DNA of 43,806 nucleotides from a virus: positions 1-43,806 of IMG/VR virus record IMGVR_UViG_3300036401_000078; one strand, written 5' to 3'. This document shows, one piece after another, positions 23,426-32,345 of this stretch. The stretch's first letter is position 1. Every line of letters begins with the position of its first letter. The translations under genes were made by a program, and so were the position numbers. The notes under the pieces were generated by a model that searched no databases, was not told the DNA's origin, and saw only the letters and a list, made by a program, of their open reading frames with translations.

Positions 23426-25363
23426 ATGCCCGACACGCCCCAAGAGGAAGCCCGGATCCAGCCCGACGTCAGCCCGAGCGCGGCGCTGCCCTTGGCGGCC
23501 ACGCCCCAGGCGTTCGGCGCCGGCATTGGCGAAGGCGTGCAGCAGGTTGGCGACGTCGCCCACGAGCTGCACCTGAAGGCCCAGCGGATGGCGGATCGCT
23601 CAGCCATCCTGGACGCCGACAACCAGACCAACCAGTTCCAGTACCAGCGGCTGTACGACGCGCGGACGGGGCTGCTGCATCAGAACCCCGGGCGCAATGC
23701 GCCGGCCCTGGTCGACCAGACGCTCGCCGACTACGACAAGCACGTGTCCCAGGTCTCGGCGGGACTCGCCGACGATCGCCAGCGGCTGGCCTATCAGCGC
23801 ATGGCGAACAATCGCCGGTACGAGATGGAGCGGACGCTCGGTCAGTTCGAGCATAACGAGACGACCCGGGACGCGGATGAGGTCGACCAAGCAGCCATCG
23901 CCGGGGCGACGACCAATGCCGTCACGGCGGCGGGATCGCCGGTGCAGTCGCCGTTGCGTCCCTGGCAGCAGGTGTCCACCGACAGCATCGACCGCATCAA
24001 GGCGGTGGTGCAGGATCAGGGCGAGCGCCACGGGCTGAGCCCGGACGTGGTCAAGGAGCGGCAAGGCATTGCCGTCAGCCAAGCGCAGCTCGGGATCCTC
24101 CACCAACTGGTGGCGACCGGGAAAGACCAGTACGCCAAAGGCTGGTATGATGACCACCGCGGGGACTTCACGGCGCAGGATTCGCCCGCTGCCGCGCGCC
24201 TGGTCGAGGCTGGTTCGATCGCCGGGGAATCGCAGCGCATCTCGGACGAGATCGGCCGTGGCGATGATGGGAACTACGTCGACCGGCTGACGCTGGAAAA
24301 GCGCATCAGCGAAGACCCGCGCCTTCAGGCGGACCCGAAGCTGCGCGAAGCCGTCGAGACGAGAACGGCGCAGCAGCTCGATCATCACGAGCGCGCGGTG
24401 AGCGAATCCCAGAAAGCGGTTTTCGATCGCGCGTACGAGATCACCACGGATCCGGACAACCCGCGTGGGTCGTACGACGACCGCGTGGTGGCGATGCGCG
24501 CGGAGATGACACCGCAGCAGCGGGAGTTCATCGACAACGCCAACGCCAAGTCGAGCCGCAACCCGGATCTGACCAACCAGCTCATGGTCCAGGCCGCGAA
24601 GGACCCGGACGGCTTCCTGAAGACCCTTCAGGATCCGACGATGCTCGCGCAGGTGGGCAGGAACGACTACCAGCGACTGAAGGTCGCGGCGGATCAGATT
24701 CGCAAGACCGGAACGATCGCCGAAGCGGCTGGCATCCTGACCAACCGCGAAGTTGAAGACGGGGCGCTGCGGGATGCTGGCTTTGCGGTGCAAGCCAAGA
24801 GCGGCCTGTTCGAGATCGACCGGAACTCTCCGGACGCCAGCAAGTTCCTCAGCTCGTACAACGCGCGCGTGACCGCGCAGGAGCAGGCCACCGGCCGAGC
24901 GGCGTCTCCCGTCGAGCGGCAGAAGATCGCCGACGAGATGGTCAAGCAGAACGTGGTCTCTCAGCCGGGCTTCTTCAAGCAGCCCTTGCAACCGGTCTAC
25001 AGGCTGACGCCGGCACAGCGGGACGCGGCGACCCGCAATCTGGACGACTTCGCGAAGCTCGACCCGCTCCGTGCGGCGCAGATGCGACATGGCCTTTCGA
25101 CCATGGCGAGTGGCCTGGGCGTTCCCTCCGATCGACTCACGCCCGACCAGTACAATCGCGCCTTTGCCCAACAGGTCATCGCCACGGATCTCAAGCTGTC
25201 CGGTGATCGCGATGGAGCGATTCGAGCGATGGAGCGAGCCAAGGCGATCCTGAAGGAAGCGGCGACGCCGCCGATCCCCGGGTCGGTCCCCGGCATTCCC
25301 CGAGGCAAGCCCGCGCGGAAGCCGAAGCAGGTCGGCGGCATCCCGATCGACGACGAGACCTAA
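23426..25363 (+). CDS. Putative internal virion (ejection) protein, gp15-like (645 aa)
   Basis: Almost entirely helical and polar, with many Gln, Arg and Asp residues and no membrane segment. It has a Pro-rich basic tail (GIPRGKPARKPKQVGG). Size and location between the gp14-like and giant proteins fit the middle ejection protein of podoviruses. Its TAA shares one base with the next ATG, so translation is probably coupled. Confidence 0.72.
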   Translation: MPDTPQEEARIQPDVSPSAALPLAATPQAFGAGIGEGVQQVGDVAHELHLKAQRMADRSAILDADNQTNQFQYQRLYDARTGLLHQNPGRNAPALVDQTLADYDKHVSQVSAGLADDRQRLAYQRMANNRRYEMERTLGQFEHNETTRDADEVDQAAIAGATTNAVTAAGSPVQSPLRPWQQVSTDSIDRIKAVVQDQGERHGLSPDVVKERQGIAVSQAQLGILHQLVATGKDQYAKGWYDDHRGDFTAQDSPAAARLVEAGSIAGESQRISDEIGRGDDGNYVDRLTLEKRISEDPRLQADPKLREAVETRTAQQLDHHERAVSESQKAVFDRAYEITTDPDNPRGSYDDRVVAMRAEMTPQQREFIDNANAKSSRNPDLTNQLMVQAAKDPDGFLKTLQDPTMLAQVGRNDYQRLKVAADQIRKTGTIAEAAGILTNREVEDGALRDAGFAVQAKSGLFEIDRNSPDASKFLSSYNARVTAQEQATGRAASPVERQKIADEMVKQNVVSQPGFFKQPLQPVYRLTPAQRDAATRNLDDFAKLDPLRAAQMRHGLSTMASGLGVPSDRLTPDQYNRAFAQQVIATDLKLSGDRDGAIRAMERAKAILKEAATPPIPGSVPGIPRGKPARKPKQVGGIPIDDET

Positions 25364-28300
25364 TGCCGACCCCGGATCAGGAACTGGACGCCTTCACGAA
25401 TCCGCCACCGGTTCCGCAACCGGAGACGAGCCCCCCTGCGCCCATTCCGTTTCCCAAGCCGGCGCCCGTCGCCAATCCGGATGCGGAGCTGGATGCCTTT
25501 GTCAATCTGGACAAGGACCAGGACCGCCTCAAGGCAGCGACGGCAGCCGGCCTGGAGCAGGACCCGGCTCGCGCCGCGAAGCTGATTCAATACTCCAACG
25601 CGCTCAATGTCCCGACCGAGTTTGTCGATCGGAACTTCGATGCGTTGCAGGCCGCGGTTCGCCAGAAGGACTTCGACCCCGAGACGTTCCGGCGGGAGTC
25701 CCCGATCGTCGCGCAATGGCTCTCCGAAGATCCTGCCCGGGTCGGACTGACGCGGGACGACCTCCCGGCGTTCGCGAGCATCGAGCGGCTGGTGCGATCC
25801 TCGCCTGACTACCGGTACGGTCCCGATGGGTCGATTCATGAGATCCTGCCGGGCGGCGCGTACTCGACCATCTACGCCAACCCGATGGAACTCCACCGGG
25901 CCTTGGTCAAGCGTGGGCTTCTCCAGGACGAGGCGCAATCGCGCGTGGAGGGCATCCAGCGCGATCAGTACTTCGGCTCCTTCGGGGCCGGCTTTGTCGC
26001 TGATCTCGCGAGCACGCTCTCGGCCCTCCACCGCCTGGGCGGGGATCAGGACGAGGCCAACCGCTTCGCGGAGATCGGCGGGGAGCAGATCTCCGCCTCG
26101 ATCGAATCGAGCCCCGGGCTTGCCGGGACCCTTGGACGTGGGTTCGGCGGACTCGCCGCGCAGCTTCCCCTGTTGGCGGTGGGCGGCCCCGTAGCCCGTG
26201 GGGCCGAGGCCCTGATGAAGGCCCGCATGGTCGGGACGGCGCTGGCGCCGATCCTGGGAGAGGCCGGAACCGCTGCCCTGGAACGCGGCGTGGTCGGTGC
26301 CGCCACCATGCAGCCGATCGCGCTGCGGGGCGCGCTGAACGACGATCATGGCGTGGGGCATGCCCTGGGATCCTGGGCGATCGACTCAGCCATCGCGGGC
26401 GCGTTCCCGGCGGTGATCGGTGAGCAGGTCGGCGCGGCGCGCGGCATCGCTCGGGCGGCCGGCGTAGCGGTCGGTCCCGGCGAGGCCGAGCTATCGGCGG
26501 CCCAGGTGCTCCTGCGCCATACCGGGCTCGGCGCGTCCCAGAATCTGGCCTTCGACGTCGCGCACCGGATCCATGACGTCGCCTCCGGTGCCGATCCCAC
26601 GGCGATGGATTGGGACAAGCTCCTGCCGTCGCTGGCGGTATCGGGCATCCTGGGCGCCGCTCCGGGTGCGCTGTTCTCCCTGCCCGAAGCGGCCGCGGCT
26701 GCGCGCCAGGTCCACGACCGGGCCGGCATGGTCAAGATCAACGCGATCGCCGAGGCGGCGCACCATGCCGACACGCTGGATGCAGCAGCCAATGACTTCG
26801 CGGAAGCCAAGGCCAGCGCGCTCAACCAGGACGCGGTTCAAGGGCTGCTCCAGAAGATCGCCGGGGATACCCCCTACCGCACGCTGTACGTGGACGCCAG
26901 GGCGTGGCGGGATCACTTCAACGCGCCAGTGCCGGCGGAAGACGTCCCCAAGGAAACGTCGCTCCAAGCCTCGGTCGCACCGGATCCGACCGGCACCCTC
27001 GCGCGTGCCGCGGCGATCCAGGCCACTGGCGATCCCCTGGCCTACGACAAGGCGATCAGCACGGATGGCCAACTGGCCATCCCGTTCGACCGTTTCCTCC
27101 CGCTCCTCAACGATCCCGCACGCCATGACTTCCTGCGCGCCGAGGCTCGGGTGTCGCCCGAGGCGATGAACGAGCGTGAGGCGCATGGCGAGGTGAACGC
27201 GGCGACGACGACCGCCCAGGCCCAGGCAGCAGCCGCTGGACCAGGTACTCCGGAGGCTGACCGCGAGGCCTCGGCCGATCTCGTCCACGAAGACATCAAG
27301 CGGCAGCAGATCGAGGCCGGCGTCTCCGAGCCGGTGGCCGAGCGCGGCGCCAGTCTCTGGCGAGCCATCTTCCATACCGCCTCGGCCCGTGGTTGGACCA
27401 AGCTCCTGCCCCACGAACTCTATGCGCAGATGAAGGTCCGGATCGCCCGCGGCCTTCAGGCTCCCGGGGCTCGGGACGCTCTGGATGCGATGATCCTCCG
27501 CCTCAAGGCGGGGGAGATTCCGACCGAGGCGGACGTCCAGAAGGCCATGACGCAGCAGGAGGGCGAGACCGAGCGCCGTCCAACGGAAGACTCGACCCGC
27601 ATCCAACAGACCCGCGATGCCCTCCTGGGGATCCTAGAACACTTCCGCTCGGTGGGCGCTGACATCCAGAAGGAGACCCCGGAGCAGTTGAAGGCGCGCC
27701 TGGTCAAGGCCACCGACGAGGGGCAGGGCGACGCCTTTGAACAGCAGGCCGAAGGGCCGCAGGCACAGGGTCGTCCGATCGTCATCGCTGATGTCCCCTA
27801 CGGTGCCGGCTCATCTTCGGATGGCCGGACGGTCTACATCGATCGCCGCATTCCCCGCTTCTTGGAGATCGAGGGGAAGCGCGTCGACGTGCATCAGATG
27901 ATCGCCGAGCACGAGATCGCCGAAAAGACGCGGATGGATCGGGGCGAGTCCTACGCGCAGGCGCATGCCCAGGCCTTGGCCATCGAGGATGCGGAGATCG
28001 ATCACCAGGGCGTGAGCCATGAGGCCTACGAAAAGGCGCTGAAGCCGTACCTGGACGAGGCCAAGAGCGCAGCGGCAAAGGAAGGCATTCCTGCCGATCT
28101 GGAAGCGAAGCCGTACCACGACATGGGCGAAGGGCATTTGATCGCTGGGGCGACCGGCGAGGCCTACGCGCATCCGTACGAGCAGCGCACGCCCGCTATT
28201 GCCGGCATGAAGCTCACCGATGCCGAAGCCTTGCGCGCGCGTGCGGAAGCGCAGCGGCGCGGTGAACTTGGGAAGGTCGTCGATAAGGAGGCTCCGACCG

Positions 28301-31300
28301 GCGTGTTCCCGGCGCTTCGCCAGGAAAACGAGGGGGTTCCACGTGGAACCTTCCTCCCCCAGCGACTGAGCAAAACGGGCGAGAGCATCATCCGTCTATT
28401 GAAGGGTGCCGACCGGAGCACCTTCCTGCACGAGTCGGCCCACTTCCTGTTGGAGTTTCTCCACCATCTTGGGGATCAGGCCGATGCGCCCGCGGCGCTG
28501 AAGACCGACCTTGCCGGCATCCGGGAATGGCTGGGCGCCAAGGAAGGCGCGGCGATCACGCGGGAGCAGCACGAGTTGTTCGCGCGCGGGTTCGAGAAGT
28601 ACCTGATGGAAGGGAAGGCGCCGTCGCCCGTACTGCGCGGAGCGTTCGAGCGCTTCAAGCGTTGGCTGGTCGAGATCTACAAGTCCGACAGCGCGCTGAA
28701 CGTCCACCTGACGCCCGATGTGCGGCAGATCTTCGACCGCATCCTCGCGTCCGATGACGAGATCGCGGCGGCCCGTGCGGAGGTCGGCGCTGACCAGCCC
28801 TTCTACGAGAATCAGGCTGAAAGCGGGATGAACGACCAGCAATGGTCGGCCTATCTGAATCGGACCAAGGAAGGCCAGGACACCGCGCGGGCCATGCTGG
28901 AACGCGAAGTCATGGGACCGCTGCGGGCAGAAGAGACCAAGTCATACCAGGACGAGCGAGCCCGGGTGAAGCTCCAGGTCGCGGATCGGGTCAACCAGTC
29001 CCCGGTCTACACCGCGCTCCTGGTGCTTCAGAAGGGCGCTTGGCCCGAGGGCGTGGAGATCCCCGAGGGATCCGAGCGGGTGAAGCTCGACAAGTCGGAC
29101 CTCGTCAACCGCTACGGCGAGGCTGGGCTCGCGCTCCTGCCGGGACCGCAGGTCGAAGGTGAAGCACCGAAGGCCAACCGCGGACGTCGTCTCTACACGG
29201 AAGAGGGCGGGATCACGCTCGACGATGCGGCCGAACTCTTCGGCTTCCGCGATGGCGGATCGCTCTGGCATGCGCTCGTCAACGCTCCCGATCGTACGGC
29301 GGAGATCGAGCGGACCACTGACGCCGAGATGCGGGACCGTCGACCTGATCCCATGCTCGATGGGTCGTTGACCGAGAAGGCGCGCATCGCGGTCGCCAAC
29401 GATCCACGCTTGGAGGTGATGGACCGTGAGGCGGCCGCCCTGGCGATGCAGACCAAGCGGGCGGCGACCCCGTCGCAACTGCTTCGCGCCATCGCTCGCG
29501 CTCAGATCGAGAAGACACTAGCGCGCGACATCCGCCCCTCGCTCTACCGCGTGGCCATGGGTCGCGCCTCGCGAGCGGCGCTTGCGGCCAAGATCGAGGC
29601 CCGTCATGCGACCGATCCCGAGGCCAAGGCGAAGCTTCTGAACGAGGCGCTCCGCCAGAAGACGACCGAGATCCTGCAAACGCATCTCTACCGCGAGGCG
29701 TCCAAGGCGGTGGAGCAGTCCGAGAAGCGTCTGACCAAGGTACAGTCGTGGAACGACCTCGCCAAGCGGGCCAAGGTCGGCAAGGCCGGCGGCTGGGAGT
29801 GGACCGTCTCCTACCGCGATGCGCAGGGCAAGACGCAGTCGGAGGCGTTCACGTCGCTCGCCTACGGCGACTCGCCCGAGAAGGCGCAGCAAGCGGCGGT
29901 GGATCGCGCGACCAAACTCCCCGGTGCGGACGTGCAGCGTACCGGCTACCTGGAGCAAGCCGACGGCATCCTCGAAGGCTACGACCTCAAGCGGGTCTCC
30001 ACCGCGGCGCTCCAACGGCGCGAGGCGCTGCGCGATTTCATCGCCCGCAAGGAAGCCAACGACGAGCCGATCAACATCCCGACCGAGGTCGTGGAAGATC
30101 TCGGCCGGAAAAACTGGCGCGACCTGACCATCGCCGAGCAGACCGCGGTCGTCGACGCGCTCGACAACCTCCAGCACCTGGCCTACAAGAAAAACGACCT
30201 GCTGTCGTCCGAGCGGCGCGAGACGTTCACCGAATCGCGGGACGCTCAGATCGCCACCATCGTCAAGAACTCGCGTGGCGTGAAGCCCGAGAAGTCCGTC
30301 GGTTCCGGCATCCTCGACACCCCGGCCGACATCGCTGGGCGCTACTTCTCGTCCATGGCCACCGTCTCCCGCCTCGTGCGCGAGATGGACGGCTACCAGG
30401 ACGGCGGGGTGATGTTCGACACCTGGCTGCGCAAGGTGAACGAGGCCAACGATCGCGAGCTGGACCACAAGGAACGCTCCACCGAGAAGATGGCGGAACT
30501 CGTCAAGACGTGGGGCAAGTTGAAGCCAGGTTCGCCGGGCATGAGCATCCGACGGATGGAGCCGGCGATCGGCAAGACGATCAGCCATTGGGGCCGCATC
30601 ATGGTCGCGCTCAATTGGGGCAACGCGGACAACCGCGCGCGTCTCATGCAGAGCGAAGGCTGGACCGAGGGGCAGGTGCGCTCGGTGATGTCCAAGCTCG
30701 ACCAGCGCGACATGCGCTTCGTCCAGGGCATCCTCGACCATATCGATACGTACTGGCCCGAGATCAAGGCCAAGCAGGAGCGCGTCACCGGCATCGCCCC
30801 CGAGAAGGTCGACGCGGTTCCGATCCTGCACGAGACCGGGGTCTACCGCGGCGGCTACTTCCCGATCGCGTACGACCAGCGCTCCATGCCCAAGGGCAAG
30901 GACATGACGGTCGAGCAGCAGTCGCTGATGACCCGCAACGGGGCACGGCTGTTTGCCACGACGCAGCGCGGCCATACCGAGACCCGCACCGCCATGCCCG
31001 AGGGCGCGCGGGTGCTGTTGGATCCGAGCGTGATCACGCGACACCTGAACAACGTCGCGCATGATCTCGCGTATCATGAAACCCTGATCGATCTGAATCG
31101 CTTCCTCCGCGACAAGGATCTGCGCCAGACGATGATCGCCCATTGGGGCGCGGACGCGTACCGTCAGTTCCAGTCCCGTCTGACCGACGTGGCGGCCGGC
31201 GTGCAGGGCACCCACACCGGCATCGAGCAGGTGCTCGAATGGGGACGCCAGGGGGTCAACTTCGCTAACCGCGCGTTCAACCTCGGCTCGGCGCTTCAGC

Positions 31301-32274
31301 AGGCGGCGGGACTGCCGGCGTCGATCATCCGGGTCGGCCCCAAGCACTTCGCCAGCGCGCTCTACAAGATGTTCCGCAACCCCGCCGGGGCGGATAGCGT
31401 CTTCAAGTGGGTCGACGATCAGTCGATCATGATGCGCAACCGCTCGAAGACGTTCGACAAGAACATCAACGACGCGATGGGCGGGGTGAGCCTGCGCGGC
31501 CCGATCCGCAAGCTGATGGATGGCGCCGGGTACTACTTCTGGACCAAGGCGTTCCAGGTGCTGGACACCCACACCTGGCTGGCGTCCTACTCCAAGGCGA
31601 TGGAGGAACACGGCGGCGACGAGGGCAACGCCAAGGCCATTGCCGATCAGACCGTGACCGACATCCAAGGGTCCGGCGCGACCAAGGATCTCCCGGCCGT
31701 CATGCGCGGTGGACCGCTGGCGCAGGTCTTCACCTCCAACATGTCCTGGTGGCTGGCGAACTACAACCTGACCGCCGAGGCCATCAACCGGGCCAAGTCC
31801 GGGAAGATGTCCGACGTGCTCAAGTCGGGAGCTGATCTCTTCGTGCTCTACGGCGCGCAGGTGGCGGCCTGGTCGGCGCTCTCGGCGGCGCTCACCGGCA
31901 AGAACGAGAAGCAATGGGAAGAGGCGGCCGACAATCCCCTCGCGCTGGCCAAGACGCTGTCGAAGGACGCGGCCTATACCGCCCTGTCGTCCATGGTCCT
32001 CCTCCGCGACCTGGCGGACGTCGCCGTCGAGGGTCGGCAGTATCGTGGACCGCAGGGCCTCAAGTCCATGTCGCTGGTGGCGTCCGCCATCCAGGCGATC
32101 CGCAGCGATAGCGAGAACGCGGCGGAGGCGAAATCGGTGGCCAAGGCTGCGGGACTTATCCTGCACGTGCCTATCGCACAGATCGTCAGCACGGCCGAGG
32201 GGATCGTCGATGCATCCGAGAAGGGCGACAATCCGTTGTGGCCAGCGCTCTTTGGGAAAAGGCAATCGAAATGA
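25363..32274 (+). CDS. Giant ejection/polyvalent protein with HESAH metallopeptidase motif (2303 aa)
   Basis: Largest gene of the window. A Pro-rich start carries two DxELDAF motifs. Residues ~250-450 are Ala/Gly-rich and hydrophobic, suggesting membrane insertion on ejection. A zincin-like domain has H1023-E-S-A-H1027 and a later E1071 (HELFARGFEKYL), matching HExxH plus a distal glutamate. Long helical regions follow, with another amphipathic stretch near the C-terminus. I see no lytic transglycosylase motif as in T7 gp16. It resembles phage large polyvalent proteins; peptidase activity is predicted from the motif only. Confidence 0.85.
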   Translation: MPTPDQELDAFTNPPPVPQPETSPPAPIPFPKPAPVANPDAELDAFVNLDKDQDRLKAATAAGLEQDPARAAKLIQYSNALNVPTEFVDRNFDALQAAVRQKDFDPETFRRESPIVAQWLSEDPARVGLTRDDLPAFASIERLVRSSPDYRYGPDGSIHEILPGGAYSTIYANPMELHRALVKRGLLQDEAQSRVEGIQRDQYFGSFGAGFVADLASTLSALHRLGGDQDEANRFAEIGGEQISASIESSPGLAGTLGRGFGGLAAQLPLLAVGGPVARGAEALMKARMVGTALAPILGEAGTAALERGVVGAATMQPIALRGALNDDHGVGHALGSWAIDSAIAGAFPAVIGEQVGAARGIARAAGVAVGPGEAELSAAQVLLRHTGLGASQNLAFDVAHRIHDVASGADPTAMDWDKLLPSLAVSGILGAAPGALFSLPEAAAAARQVHDRAGMVKINAIAEAAHHADTLDAAANDFAEAKASALNQDAVQGLLQKIAGDTPYRTLYVDARAWRDHFNAPVPAEDVPKETSLQASVAPDPTGTLARAAAIQATGDPLAYDKAISTDGQLAIPFDRFLPLLNDPARHDFLRAEARVSPEAMNEREAHGEVNAATTTAQAQAAAAGPGTPEADREASADLVHEDIKRQQIEAGVSEPVAERGASLWRAIFHTASARGWTKLLPHELYAQMKVRIARGLQAPGARDALDAMILRLKAGEIPTEADVQKAMTQQEGETERRPTEDSTRIQQTRDALLGILEHFRSVGADIQKETPEQLKARLVKATDEGQGDAFEQQAEGPQAQGRPIVIADVPYGAGSSSDGRTVYIDRRIPRFLEIEGKRVDVHQMIAEHEIAEKTRMDRGESYAQAHAQALAIEDAEIDHQGVSHEAYEKALKPYLDEAKSAAAKEGIPADLEAKPYHDMGEGHLIAGATGEAYAHPYEQRTPAIAGMKLTDAEALRARAEAQRRGELGKVVDKEAPTGVFPALRQENEGVPRGTFLPQRLSKTGESIIRLLKGADRSTFLHESAHFLLEFLHHLGDQADAPAALKTDLAGIREWLGAKEGAAITREQHELFARGFEKYLMEGKAPSPVLRGAFERFKRWLVEIYKSDSALNVHLTPDVRQIFDRILASDDEIAAARAEVGADQPFYENQAESGMNDQQWSAYLNRTKEGQDTARAMLEREVMGPLRAEETKSYQDERARVKLQVADRVNQSPVYTALLVLQKGAWPEGVEIPEGSERVKLDKSDLVNRYGEAGLALLPGPQVEGEAPKANRGRRLYTEEGGITLDDAAELFGFRDGGSLWHALVNAPDRTAEIERTTDAEMRDRRPDPMLDGSLTEKARIAVANDPRLEVMDREAAALAMQTKRAATPSQLLRAIARAQIEKTLARDIRPSLYRVAMGRASRAALAAKIEARHATDPEAKAKLLNEALRQKTTEILQTHLYREASKAVEQSEKRLTKVQSWNDLAKRAKVGKAGGWEWTVSYRDAQGKTQSEAFTSLAYGDSPEKAQQAAVDRATKLPGADVQRTGYLEQADGILEGYDLKRVSTAALQRREALRDFIARKEANDEPINIPTEVVEDLGRKNWRDLTIAEQTAVVDALDNLQHLAYKKNDLLSSERRETFTESRDAQIATIVKNSRGVKPEKSVGSGILDTPADIAGRYFSSMATVSRLVREMDGYQDGGVMFDTWLRKVNEANDRELDHKERSTEKMAELVKTWGKLKPGSPGMSIRRMEPAIGKTISHWGRIMVALNWGNADNRARLMQSEGWTEGQVRSVMSKLDQRDMRFVQGILDHIDTYWPEIKAKQERVTGIAPEKVDAVPILHETGVYRGGYFPIAYDQRSMPKGKDMTVEQQSLMTRNGARLFATTQRGHTETRTAMPEGARVLLDPSVITRHLNNVAHDLAYHETLIDLNRFLRDKDLRQTMIAHWGADAYRQFQSRLTDVAAGVQGTHTGIEQVLEWGRQGVNFANRAFNLGSALQQAAGLPASIIRVGPKHFASALYKMFRNPAGADSVFKWVDDQSIMMRNRSKTFDKNINDAMGGVSLRGPIRKLMDGAGYYFWTKAFQVLDTHTWLASYSKAMEEHGGDEGNAKAIADQTVTDIQGSGATKDLPAVMRGGPLAQVFTSNMSWWLANYNLTAEAINRAKSGKMSDVLKSGADLFVLYGAQVAAWSALSAALTGKNEKQWEEAADNPLALAKTLSKDAAYTALSSMVLLRDLADVAVEGRQYRGPQGLKSMSLVASAIQAIRSDSENAAEAKSVAKAAGLILHVPIAQIVSTAEGIVDASEKGDNPLWPALFGKRQSK

Positions 32275-32345
32275 GCGTTTGTTGCGGTCGATGCCATGAG
32301 TCGGTGTAGCGAATCAATCAACCCCGCAGTACGTTCCGAGATCCC

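Noticed and set aside
29518-32265. 915-codon minus-strand ORF under the giant ejection protein
   Set aside because: Same reason: low-complexity shadow with no motif, opposite a coherent plus-strand protein.
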